From Nostoc sp. T09 (GTDB lineage: Bacteria; Cyanobacteriota; Cyanobacteriia; Cyanobacteriales; Nostocaceae), in assembly GCF_002154695.1 (NCBI RefSeq), contig NZ_MTAV01000041.1, positions 1-41,268 on the forward strand: DNA of 41,268 nt. The letters run 5' to 3'. Below the pieces are notes generated by a model, which was given only the letters and a program-made list of their open reading frames with translations, was not told where the DNA came from and did no database searches. Positions within the stretch are counted from its first letter, which is position 1. Each line of letters starts with the position of its first letter. The position numbers and the translations under genes are program-made. This document shows, in pieces, positions 9,204-17,384 of the stretch.

Positions 9204-9233
9204 CCTAGACCAGAGCGATCGCTCTGGTCTAGG
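9204..9233. repeat. 30-bp perfect palindrome centred on HIP1
   Basis: Left arm CCTAGACCAGAGCGA and right arm TCGCTCTGGTCTAGG are exact reverse complements with no spacer, so the strand could form a 15-bp hairpin or a cruciform. The centre is the cyanobacterial octamer GCGATCGC. No T-run follows on either side. It lies between the MIOX operators and the NagX-like gene. Confidence 0.8.
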
Positions 9234-9522
9234 ATTTAATAAATGAAAGCGGCGTTCTTTCCCTTACACCCGCCTCGCTGAGGTTGCTAAAGCTTGGTTT
9301 TTATTTTGTGTCTGCCCAGATAATTGAATTTTAGAGGTGCAAGCCGCCATTAAAGCTAGGCGCGATCGCACTTTAGCATAGTCGCTTCGTGTCAGGTCAC
9401 TCTCAAATACTGATACGTCAGTCCTTTACAAAATTTTAACTTGGATGTTGGTCTAAAAACTTTCCTTGCTCGTCTGCAACAGCAGGAGTAAAGTTATATC
9501 TTTAAAAGACAAATTTCCTGCT

Positions 9523-10650
9523 ATGCGCCTAACCTCACTTGATGTTTTTCGAGGTATTACCATTGCTGGCATGATTCTCGTTAATATGGCGGGAGTCGCA
9601 GATGATAAATATCCTCCCTTAGACCATGCCGCATGGAACGGCTGCACGCCAACTGACTTGGTATTTCCCTTCTTTCTGTTCATTATCGGTATGGCGATGA
9701 CTTTTTCGCTGTCAAAGTACACCGAAGGCGAAAAACCTCAATCAGCTGTTTACTGGCGGATTTTGCGCCGCGCTGCGATTCTCTTTGCCTTAGGTTTGCT
9801 GCTCAACGGTTTTTGGAATCAAGGTATTTGGACTTTCGACTTGAGCAGCATCCGGCTGATGGGGGTGTTACAAAGAATCAGTCTAGCTTATCTATTTGGT
9901 TCCTTAACAGTCCTCAAGTTACCACGTAAAGGGCAATGGATATTAGCAGTTGTACTACTCATTGGCTATTGGTTGGCAATGATGTATCTACCCGTACCTG
10001 GTTATGGTGCTGGCGTATTGACAAGGGAAGGTAACTTCGGCGCATATATCGATCGATTGATTATACCGAAAGCACATTTGTATAAGGGTGATGGTTTCAA
10101 CTTCATGGGAGATCCAGAGGGACTTTTCAGTACCATTCCCGCTATTGTTAGTGTCCTGGCTGGCTATTTCACAGGACAATGGATACGTAGTCAGGCAGTA
10201 CAATCACGTGTAAGCATAGGTTTGGCATTATTTGGCATTGGTTGCTTAATTATTGGTTGGACGTGGGGCTGGACATTTCCCATCAACAAAAAAATCTGGA
10301 CGAGTTCCTATGTTCTCTTTACCAGTGGTTGGGCATTACTGTTGTTAGCTGCTTGTTACGAACTCATCGAAGTCCGGCGCATACGTCGCTGGAGTAAACC
10401 ATTTGAAATCATGGGCTTAAATGCGATCGCCCTTTTCGTTGCCTCTGTTTTACTGATTAAAATCTTAGTCAGAACCAATATTGGCACTGGTGAAAAAGCC
10501 CCCAGCACCTACGATTGGATTTACCAGAATGTTTTCGCATCTTGGGCTGGAACATTTAACGGTTCGCTATTATTTGCCCTTGTTACCGTGTTGTTATGGT
10601 GGTTAGTTGCAGTAATTATGTATCGCCAACGCTGGTTTTTCAAAGTTTAA
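9523..10650 (+). CDS. Multi-pass membrane protein, NagX / heparan-alpha-glucosaminide N-acetyltransferase family (DUF5009-like)
   Basis: A 375-residue membrane protein. I start it at ATG 9523, where the family N-terminus RLTSLDVFRGITIAGMILVN begins; the open frame extends upstream to 9466 without support. Landmarks: the SLDVFRG motif with first helix, then DHAAWNGCTPTDLVFPFFLFIIG, containing the conserved His and Asp region, then about ten hydrophobic helices. Relatives include human HGSNAT, which acetylates glucosamine ends across the lysosomal membrane, and bacterial NagX; the bacterial role is poorly defined. It probably acts in the inner membrane on a cell-envelope or imported amino sugar. 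It stands alone, divergent from MIOX, so a link with the sugar region is only positional. Confidence 0.85.
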   Translation: MRLTSLDVFRGITIAGMILVNMAGVADDKYPPLDHAAWNGCTPTDLVFPFFLFIIGMAMTFSLSKYTEGEKPQSAVYWRILRRAAILFALGLLLNGFWNQGIWTFDLSSIRLMGVLQRISLAYLFGSLTVLKLPRKGQWILAVVLLIGYWLAMMYLPVPGYGAGVLTREGNFGAYIDRLIIPKAHLYKGDGFNFMGDPEGLFSTIPAIVSVLAGYFTGQWIRSQAVQSRVSIGLALFGIGCLIIGWTWGWTFPINKKIWTSSYVLFTSGWALLLLAACYELIEVRRIRRWSKPFEIMGLNAIALFVASVLLIKILVRTNIGTGEKAPSTYDWIYQNVFASWAGTFNGSLLFALVTVLLWWLVAVIMYRQRWFFKV

Positions 10651-10726
10651 CTCAGCATTCCTTTACCAGACGCAAAGACGTAAAAAACAACTTTGCGCCT
10701 TTGCGCCTCTGCATGATCTTATTCCA

Positions 10727-11314
10727 TCATTCTTCTTCCACATCAAAATCCACATTATCGTAAATATCGACCAGCGAAATTTGAAAAGAAACAGAAGCAA
10801 GGGATAAAATTACATCCCCATCTTCATATTCTGAAAATATCCATTTATTGTTCTCTGTTTTAAAATACTGCTCAACGTGCATCCTGTATTGATCAATTAG
10901 AACATACTCTTGAAAATTAGAAATTGTCCGGTAAGCAGCAAACTTTTCATCTCGGTCATAACTTTTAGTAGATTTTGACAACACCTCAGCAATAAATACT
11001 GGATTAATCAGAGTGTCTTTTCTTCCTTCCTCATACTCCAAAGGAGTTTTCACCATCATCACATCAGGATAAGTGTGAATTCGCCTGTTAGGAATCCAGA
11101 GACGTTGGTCAGTGAAAAAGACTCGATAAGGTTGGCGCTTGAGAGCAAAATTTAACGCACTATAAAAGTTGCCAGCTATTTGATTGTGATTTGGTGTTCC
11201 ACCTGTCATAAGAATAATTTGACCATCAATATATTCATGGCGTTCTTCAGAATTAACCTCTAGTTCTAGGTATTCTTCAGGTGAATAATATTGTTGTGTC
11301 TGTGCAATGGTCAT
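10727..11314 (-). CDS. Uma2 family protein (PD-(D/E)XK nuclease-like, DUF820)
   Basis: 195 residues of the Uma2 family, which is greatly expanded in cyanobacteria. The nuclease-like core is visible: TYPDVMMVK (first acidic residue), PVFIAEVLSKSTKSYDR (the E-x-hydrophobic element) and the downstream DEKFAAYR lysine. The N-terminus YSPEEYLELEVNSEERHEYIDGQI is also typical. Structure places the family with restriction-like endonucleases, but the biological role is unknown. Its start lies 10 bp after the obgE stop on the same strand, so it is probably co-transcribed with obgE. No partner methylase or toxin-antitoxin gene is nearby. Confidence 0.9.
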   Translation of the reverse strand: MTIAQTQQYYSPEEYLELEVNSEERHEYIDGQIILMTGGTPNHNQIAGNFYSALNFALKRQPYRVFFTDQRLWIPNRRIHTYPDVMMVKTPLEYEEGRKDTLINPVFIAEVLSKSTKSYDRDEKFAAYRTISNFQEYVLIDQYRMHVEQYFKTENNKWIFSEYEDGDVILSLASVSFQISLVDIYDNVDFDVEEE

Positions 11315-11324
11315 AGAATTTCAC

Positions 11325-12353
11325 CTAACCTAATACTTCGACTTCTTCAGCAGCATTAATTTGGTCAAGAATTCCCCAAAGTTCTTGTAACATCGGCTCT
11401 AATCCAGTGCGAGTAACTGCTGAAATTATGAAAACCGGAGCGTAAGAACGATGATTTAATTCGGTAGCCAACGCTTCTAAATCTACAGTTTCTCGATCGA
11501 CTGCATCAATTTTATTTAGCGCCAAAATTTGTGGGCGTTCTGCTAAACCCCGTCCGTAGGCTTTTAATTCTTGCTGAATGGTGATGAAGTCACCCACCAC
11601 ATCTTCACTTGTAGCATCAATCAAGTGCAGCAGTACCCTTGTGCGCTCAATGTGACGGAGAAAATCGTATCCCAGCCCCGCCCCGTGAGAAGCCCCTTCA
11701 ATCAATCCGGGAATGTCAGCAAAAACTGTACCATCACCAGAAGGTTTACGTACTACACCTAAATTTGGAATGAGGGTAGTAAAGGGATAATCAGCAATTT
11801 TAGGACGTGCAGCTGACAAAGATGAAATTAGGGTAGATTTGCCGGCATTTGGTAACCCAATAATCCCCACCTCTGCCAAAAGTTTCAATTCCAAGCGCAG
11901 CACTTTCATTTCCCCTGGTAAACCGGGGAGGGCGTATTCTGGGGCGCGGTTGCGGTTACTCAAGAAATGCTGATTTCCTAGTCCACCTTTACCACCTTCC
12001 GCAACCCGAAAACGTTGTCCTGGTTCGATTAAATCTTCTAGCAAAGCACTTGTTGAGGCATCATAAATAGAAGTACCGCAAGGAACTTCGATGATTAAAT
12101 CCTTTCCTGATGCTCCAGTGCAATTATTTGGGCCACCACGACCACCATTTTCTGCCTGAAAACGGTGATTATATCTGAAGTCCAGCAAAGTTTGCAGATT
12201 TTCTACAGCCACAAAAATTACCGAACCACCTCGCCCGCCATTACCACCAGAGGGACCGCCAGCTGGCACATACTTCTCGCGTCGGAAGGCAACAATGCCA
12301 TCGCCACCTTTGCCAGCTTCTACTTCAATTACTGCTTGATCGATAAATTGCAT
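11325..12353 (-). CDS. obgE: Obg-family GTPase (ObgE/CgtA)
   Basis: Essential GTPase that binds the large ribosomal subunit during assembly and in the stringent response. The Gly-rich Obg fold occupies about residues 1-158 ([31 protein letters not shown], given here in overlapping short motifs: [37 protein letters not shown]). The G domain follows: P-loop GLPNAGKS, switch [24 protein letters not shown] and the SAV motif. At 342 residues it lacks the C-terminal OCT extension, as is usual in cyanobacteria. No clear Shine-Dalgarno precedes the ATG. It is followed closely by the Uma2 gene; upstream are heptamer repeats. Confidence 0.96.
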   Translation of the reverse strand: MQFIDQAVIEVEAGKGGDGIVAFRREKYVPAGGPSGGNGGRGGSVIFVAVENLQTLLDFRYNHRFQAENGGRGGPNNCTGASGKDLIIEVPCGTSIYDASTSALLEDLIEPGQRFRVAEGGKGGLGNQHFLSNRNRAPEYALPGLPGEMKVLRLELKLLAEVGIIGLPNAGKSTLISSLSAARPKIADYPFTTLIPNLGVVRKPSGDGTVFADIPGLIEGASHGAGLGYDFLRHIERTRVLLHLIDATSEDVVGDFITIQQELKAYGRGLAERPQILALNKIDAVDRETVDLEALATELNHRSYAPVFIISAVTRTGLEPMLQELWGILDQINAAEEVEVLG

Positions 12354-12360
12354 AATTAGT

Positions 12361-12390
12361 CATTTGTCATTTGTCATTTGTCATTTGTCA
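12361..12390. repeat. Heptameric tandem repeat (CATTTGT)4
   Basis: Four exact 7-bp copies plus CA, a few bases upstream of the obgE start. Further on (12579-12611) comes degenerate GACTAATGACCAATGAC repeat sequence. Both are typical short tandem repeats of heterocystous cyanobacteria. Confidence 0.85.
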
Positions 12391-12612
12391 CTAGTGCTCT
12401 ATGTCATTAATGTTGGTGAGTTCGTAGTGAGTTAGCACGGTCTTGGGGGTTCTCCTCCAATCCCCACTTTGTGGGGGTCCCAAGTCCCTTATCAGCGACT
12501 AACGAACCCGTTCAGGACTTTAGTCCTGTATTTTCAAGCACTAAAGTGCTTACTACGAACTTATTCACCTAGGAGAACTAATGACTGATGACTAATGACC
12601 AATGACTATTAA

Positions 12613-13329
12613 TTAAATATATGGCGAAACATCCTCACCACAGTCATCTGCCAAATAGGAGAGGGCACGAAAACGTAAGCCTACCATTTGTTCATAAAGC
12701 GGGTTAATTTTACATAATGGCGGAATATGAACAATTTTGCGTCCAAACAGTGTAACATCCCGTTCAAAAGGGCACTGTGAAGGAATCATTTTACATAAAA
12801 AGCGGGCAACTCTAGGGTCTTGAATATCGAGTCCATCCATCCAATCGCGCAGGGGATCGAGTGCATCATGGGGAGGTGCATAGGGCGCAATTGTTAAGGA
12901 CGGTTGCTCGGATGGTTCTCGCTGTAGGAAACTGTCTATTGCAGGATCTAGATGTTCTGTATGTTCTAAAGTATGACGCAGAGCTTCGATTAAATCCTTG
13001 GGTTGTCCTAAAGCTTGGCACAACTGTTGCAGAACTTGGTCTTCGCTGGGAGAATATGTACCATCTGCGATCGCGACCATCACCGCTGTACGCAAGAAAT
13101 TTTCTGCTGCTGATGTACCTTTACCCAAAATGATGGCTAGTTCCTCTGGTGTGATCACTTCCAGCGAATCGAAGTTAATACTGGGAGCTAATTCATTCTC
13201 AGTGATACTAGCAATTAATTGCTTTTCATGAGCGTCAAAGTCACCATCTGCCAGAGCAATAGTGAGCAATCCACGCAACCAGGCAGCAACTTGTTCACTA
13301 CTATAGGGGGATTGAACGACACTTTTCAT
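12613..13329 (-). CDS. TerB-like protein with Mo-dependent nitrogenase C-terminal domain (Mo-nitro_C)
   Basis: 238 residues. I place the start at ATG 13329 (MKSVVQSPYS) because GAGG lies 9 nt upstream; the ATG at 13344 overlaps that site. The N-terminal half is an all-helical TerB-like domain with two acidic repeats, ALADGDFDAHEKQLI and AIADGTYSPSEDQVL, thought to bind metal. After a Pro-rich linker, the C-terminal 90 residues (DPLRDWMDGLDIQDPRVARF, CKMIPSQCPFERD, HIPPLCKINPLYEQ, YLADDCGEDV) match the cyanobacterial domain known as 'Mo-dependent nitrogenase C-terminus', with its conserved cysteines. Despite the name, no nitrogenase gene is nearby and the function is unknown. The gene appears to be a single transcription unit. 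Confidence 0.85.
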   Translation of the reverse strand: MKSVVQSPYSSEQVAAWLRGLLTIALADGDFDAHEKQLIASITENELAPSINFDSLEVITPEELAIILGKGTSAAENFLRTAVMVAIADGTYSPSEDQVLQQLCQALGQPKDLIEALRHTLEHTEHLDPAIDSFLQREPSEQPSLTIAPYAPPHDALDPLRDWMDGLDIQDPRVARFLCKMIPSQCPFERDVTLFGRKIVHIPPLCKINPLYEQMVGLRFRALSYLADDCGEDVSPYI

Positions 13330-13499
13330 AAACTCATACCTCAAGCTGTCCTCAGTCCATACAGTACATACTAAGCTACCTTCAAGGTAATTAAACTGTT
13401 ACATATTTAACTTTAAAGACTGTGAAAATTTGTTTTTTATTAGCCTCCACGAGAAATAAAAGTCAACGAAGAGGCCGATGAAGCGCGTTTTTAATACTG

Positions 13500-14651
13500 T
13501 TAAGCTTTTTGAGAGCGAATTTTGTCGAAGATAGCACCTTCATCAAAGAATTTTTTCTGAATCTCGTCCCATCCGCCTAAATCTTGAGCTTTAAAGAGAG
13601 TTTTAATTTTGGGAAAATTGCTTTCCGTTTCTTTTGCGATCGTCAAATCGACAGGACGAAAGCCTAATTTAGCAAACTCTCGTTGCGAGTCTGGAGTGTA
13701 AAGAAATTGCATAAATGCTTCTGCAATAGCGCGATTGCCATGTTTATCGGCATTCTTGTCTACAACAGCAACAGGATTGTCGATGGAGATATTTACATCA
13801 GGCACAATATATGAAACTTTTTCACCATATTTTTTTGCCAATAAAATCATTTCATTTTCATAGTTGAGTAACACATCACCTTGTCCTTCATTGAAGAACA
13901 GTTCGCTAGCACTGCGAGCAGTTTTAGGCAACAAAGGTAAATTGTTATAGACTTTAGAAATCAAGTTGATTGCTTGATTCTCATTACCACCAGTTTTTGT
14001 CACAGCACCCCAAAGGCTAAGGAAGTTCCAGCGCGCACCACCAGAGGTTCTCGGATCGGCTGTAACTACCTTAACGCCATCTTTTGCCAAATCTGCCCAG
14101 GTTTTAATATTTTTCGGATTACCTGGACGAATGGCGATCGCATCTACAGATTGAGTAACAATTGCATTATTAGGTGCTTCCTTCTCCCAACCTGGTTGAA
14201 TAAAACCTGCTTGAACAAGTTTATTAATGTCAATGGCAAGTGACAGGTGTACCACATCAGCTTCTTTGCCATCAATCACAGCCAAAGTCTGAGAACCAGA
14301 TCCATCGTAGCTCTGATTGAAACTGATGTTTTGGTTATGCTCTTTTTTCCACTTTTCTATAAACTTGGGAATGATTTGCTCATATGCAGCACTGGTAACC
14401 GAGTAGGAAACAAATGTGAGGTTGACATCAGTCTTGGAGGCTAGAGCAGCACTATTAGCATTATTATCGACTTTACCCCCACACGCAGCCAGCACTAAAC
14501 TCAAACTTACTCCTACCAAAAATAGAGACACCAGGCTCCACAAAGAATACCCGTACCACTTTTTTAGAGAGTGCAAAGCTTTAACTCTATAAGTTTGAAC
14601 CAACTCAGTTAAGCGGTTCCTTAATTTAAAATTACTCTGCCACAGATTCAT
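13500..14651 (-). CDS. sbpA: Sulfate/thiosulfate-binding lipoprotein of ABC transporter
   Basis: Periplasmic sulfate-binding protein (SbpA/CysP family). I prefer ATG 14651 (MNLWQSNFKLRN), which has AAGGG about 11 nt upstream, over ATG 14708. The N-terminus is a long basic stretch, then a hydrophobic helix and lipobox LSLVLAAC. The mature part shows the family motifs FVSYSVTSAAYEQIIPKF, QSYDGSGSQTLAVIDG, ADVVHLSLA, the TADPRTSGGARWNFLSLWGA ligand loop, GQGDVLLNYENE and AEAFMQFLYTPDSQREFAKLGFRP. The usual partner genes for permease and ATPase (cysT, cysW, cysA) are not adjacent, so this is an orphan binding protein or extra copy. The 383-residue length is slightly above average because of the N-terminal extension. 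Confidence 0.93.
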   Translation of the reverse strand: MNLWQSNFKLRNRLTELVQTYRVKALHSLKKWYGYSLWSLVSLFLVGVSLSLVLAACGGKVDNNANSAALASKTDVNLTFVSYSVTSAAYEQIIPKFIEKWKKEHNQNISFNQSYDGSGSQTLAVIDGKEADVVHLSLAIDINKLVQAGFIQPGWEKEAPNNAIVTQSVDAIAIRPGNPKNIKTWADLAKDGVKVVTADPRTSGGARWNFLSLWGAVTKTGGNENQAINLISKVYNNLPLLPKTARSASELFFNEGQGDVLLNYENEMILLAKKYGEKVSYIVPDVNISIDNPVAVVDKNADKHGNRAIAEAFMQFLYTPDSQREFAKLGFRPVDLTIAKETESNFPKIKTLFKAQDLGGWDEIQKKFFDEGAIFDKIRSQKA

Positions 14652-15200
14652 CAATTTTTTACCCTTAAACTGCGGTAACTTGACCAAAATACAGTATTTT
14701 AAGAGCATTATAAGATAGTAGCTAAATACACATAACCTTTTTTTAATCTAATTTTAAATAAGTTAGTGAATGCCAAATTATTTGGGCATTAGCAAAGAAA
14801 TTATCAAAGTGTGAGAGTGACAAAATCGCTACTACTCAATTTTTTGTCCTCTTCTAAAAATATTGATAATTTTTCTACTTAAATTGGTAATCAATCAGGA
14901 CTGGTTGCGAGTCTCTAAGCTTCAAGAAGCAGATGAAATCATATTTAAACTGAAAAATGCTGAAATTATTGCAGCAAATGTTACAGTTTTACTACACTAC
15001 TTATTGCGAATATATCTCATATAGCTTGCTGTTGACGAAGAGAGGCTCTCTGCGAATGGGTAGACAAATACCTCAAGCAGTATCCTAACCATGCTTTTGA
15101 GATTGCTATAAGACTTAATACGCAGTTTGACCAAAATTGGATCTGCTGATTAATTACCTGGCATTAGATTGAACCTAACCTCAAATATTTCAGGAATATA
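14652..15200. other. Intergenic region between sbpA and GCS2-like gene, possible coding debris
   Basis: AT-rich. It holds the divergent promoters. On the plus strand, two open fragments at about 14899-15024 (QDWLRVSKLQEADEIIFKL) and 15060-15150 (VDKYLKQYPNHAFEIAIRL) have protein-like composition but no start, no ribosome site and no recognised family. A small hairpin AGAGAGGCTCTCT lies between them. Confidence 0.35.
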
Positions 15201-16307
15201 ATGATGTTTTTTTTCGGTATTGAACATGAAGTCGCTTTCCTTAATGCAGAAGGAAAGATTGCTGATTTTTCTCGGACTAAATTTGCTGATTTCAATCAAA
15301 TTGTCGAAAGGTTACCCTCATACCCCGATGATTATGCTCAATTACGTGTGGGTGATGCTGGTATTAAAAAGAAGAGGTGGTATATTGAAGGATTTGAAAG
15401 ATTTGCAGACTCCGATAAGGTAATAGATTGTTTACCTAAAGGCATTGAAATCAGAACAACTATACACTCTAATATTCAAGGTGCAATTAATGAATTATCA
15501 GAAAGTTTTAGCTTATTGCGTGAGATCGCTGCTAATTACGGATTCTCACCCATCTTGACGAGTTTTAATCCCTACAAGACAGTTTTTGAGCCACAACCGC
15601 CATTAAATGATTATGAAATAAAATATCTACAAGCTTATCCCGACGAACATACTGCCAATATTTATATGGTGACATACGGGCCAGATTTAAATATATCTGT
15701 AGCAGACTTGTCTGTAGAAAAACTAATTGATATTGGCAGAAAATTGACTTATTACAGTCCTTATATAGTTCCTTTTAGCTATAGTTCGCCTTTTTATGAT
15801 GGCAGATTGTGGGAAGGACTTTCGGTAAGAACATTTGTTAGAACAGGAAAAAGGCCAGCAACGCTAGTGTTTGTAGAAAAAGCAGAACAACTAATTCAAA
15901 GTGTTCCTGCGTTGACAAAAGTCGCACGTATTCCAGCAGAAGTAGGCCGGATTGAATTTAAAGCTTTTGATAGTTGTGATGATTTTTCGCTGTACGCAGC
16001 TTTGTTAGCTTTGTTAAAAGGTTTAGTTTTAGACGAATCTTTGTTAGGTAGAGCAACAATCCCAGATGCAACTTTACATCAAATTTCAGCAAAAGAAGGA
16101 TTTGACAACGAAGAGATTTTTTTGACTGCAACTAAGATTTTAGCAGCAGCTGAGATTGCTCTTAAAGATGACCCTGATGTTAATTTTTTATCATCCTTGA
16201 GACTTAGCTTAAATAAGCGAGAAACAAAAGCTCAACACCTTATACAAGAATATCAGCGCTTAGGTTCCATAGAAGCCGTACTGAGACAAACTTACTTATA
16301 TAGTTAA
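15201..16307 (+). CDS. Glutamate-cysteine ligase family protein (GCS2-like carboxylate-amine ligase)
   Basis: 368 residues in the GCS2/YbdK-like carboxylate-amine ligase superfamily, enzymes that use ATP to join a carboxylate to an amine. Seen: the N-terminal metal/ATP motif FFGIEHEVAFL, then KGIEIRTTIHSNIQGAINEL, the PYIVPFSYSSPFYDGRLW region, RTFVRTGKRP, and the C-terminal strand GRIEFKAFDSCDDFSLYAALLALLKGL. That strand resembles the 'R-x-E-x-R-x-x-D-x-Q' element of the family but reads E-F-K, so substrate handling may differ. A second ATG one codon later could serve as start. The substrates cannot be told. The next gene is a methyltransferase on the opposite strand. Confidence 0.75.
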   Translation: MMFFFGIEHEVAFLNAEGKIADFSRTKFADFNQIVERLPSYPDDYAQLRVGDAGIKKKRWYIEGFERFADSDKVIDCLPKGIEIRTTIHSNIQGAINELSESFSLLREIAANYGFSPILTSFNPYKTVFEPQPPLNDYEIKYLQAYPDEHTANIYMVTYGPDLNISVADLSVEKLIDIGRKLTYYSPYIVPFSYSSPFYDGRLWEGLSVRTFVRTGKRPATLVFVEKAEQLIQSVPALTKVARIPAEVGRIEFKAFDSCDDFSLYAALLALLKGLVLDESLLGRATIPDATLHQISAKEGFDNEEIFLTATKILAAAEIALKDDPDVNFLSSLRLSLNKRETKAQHLIQEYQRLGSIEAVLRQTYLYS

Positions 16308-16494
16308 GCTCAATCCCTTGAGTAAATTACGAGGGATTTGACGAGCATGGGGAATTGGGAATAGGATATTTGTGGTCTTGTCCATGCGCTATGTCCCTTC
16401 TTGGCAGGCGGCGATTCCTCTCTCAATCATACTATTATGAAGGTAAGGAATTAACAAGAATCGCAGTTATTAGCAATGCTTGCTCTTAATTAGT

Positions 16495-17190
16495 TTACAA
16501 ACTTGTCATTACCTGAGCTAATTCCTTAGATAAATCAGTTGTATTATTTTGACATTTATTGAATAAAACTCCAGCTAAGAAGTAATATTCACCAGAATAA
16601 AATGCCATTTTGTGATTCCGCAACTCTTCGATGTGTTGTTTAACTTTTGGCTCAGAGCTATAGTAACCAAATTTTAAAGGTAAAACTATAAAATTGCTCA
16701 CTGTATATCCCTGTTCTTGTGCCTGCTCAATTGTACTTGTAGGGTTAGAAAAGCTAGAAATTAAAACTAGCACATTTTCATAACCTAAAGATAAGAGATT
16801 GTTAGTAATTGTTGCTCCATCTATACCACCAAATAGTAATGGCATATAAATATCTGGATCTGGCGCAGGGAGATATGGAGGATTAGCTACGAGATACTGG
16901 GCTTGAGGTTTAGAAGATTTAAATAAACATGAGTTATTGATAATATATTTGTTAGCGAGGTTATATTCATCGATTGTTAAATTGGCAGCTTTCCAAGCAG
17001 AGGTATTTAATTCAAATCCATGTATTACTCCCTCAAATTTATTCCTCAACAATGAGTTGATGACAGGAGTACCATCACCTGAACCAAACTCAACAATCGA
17101 CTCAGCATTTTCACAATTCCTTAGAACTAAGTTTTCTAAACAATTGGAGTAGAAATTAGATTCTTCAGGACAAAAAAATATGTCTTTCAT
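16495..17190 (-). CDS. SAM-dependent methyltransferase with NPPY motif
   Basis: 231 residues with a class I Rossmann fold: motif I VEFGSGDGTPV, an acidic end of strand 2 (GFELN), and motif IV VANPPYLPAPDPDIY. The NPPY motif is typical of enzymes that methylate planar nitrogen (HemK/PrmC type, N6-adenine), but the short length and absence of a target-recognition or PrmC N-terminal domain fit a small-molecule or protein methyltransferase equally well. The C-terminal YSGEYYFLAGVLF is unassigned. GAGG lies 5 nt upstream of the ATG. It converges with the ligase-like gene and has the same direction as the haem-oxygenase-like gene at 17385, with 194 bp between. Confidence 0.75.
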   Translation of the reverse strand: MKDIFFCPEESNFYSNCLENLVLRNCENAESIVEFGSGDGTPVINSLLRNKFEGVIHGFELNTSAWKAANLTIDEYNLANKYIINNSCLFKSSKPQAQYLVANPPYLPAPDPDIYMPLLFGGIDGATITNNLLSLGYENVLVLISSFSNPTSTIEQAQEQGYTVSNFIVLPLKFGYYSSEPKVKQHIEELRNHKMAFYSGEYYFLAGVLFNKCQNNTTDLSKELAQVMTSL

Positions 17191-17384
17191 TGTGACCTCG
17201 ATTCAACTTTAATGTATAATCAATGTCGAAGAAAATCAGTTCTACTGCATGAAAGCAATAGAAACTGTTTCTTTAGTGATTAAGCGCTCACTAAAGAAAT
17301 TCTTTTCTGGGAAAATGGGTAATATTGAATTAAAAATCTCAGCGCCGAAGCTGTTATTTTTAATTGCTATCTTTCATTTATGGG

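Noticed and set aside
14709-15200. Possible tRNA or riboswitch in gene-free gaps, including those before glyA and sbpA
   Set aside because: No cloverleaf, TTCGA-type T-loop or known riboswitch core could be found in any of the gaps by eye.
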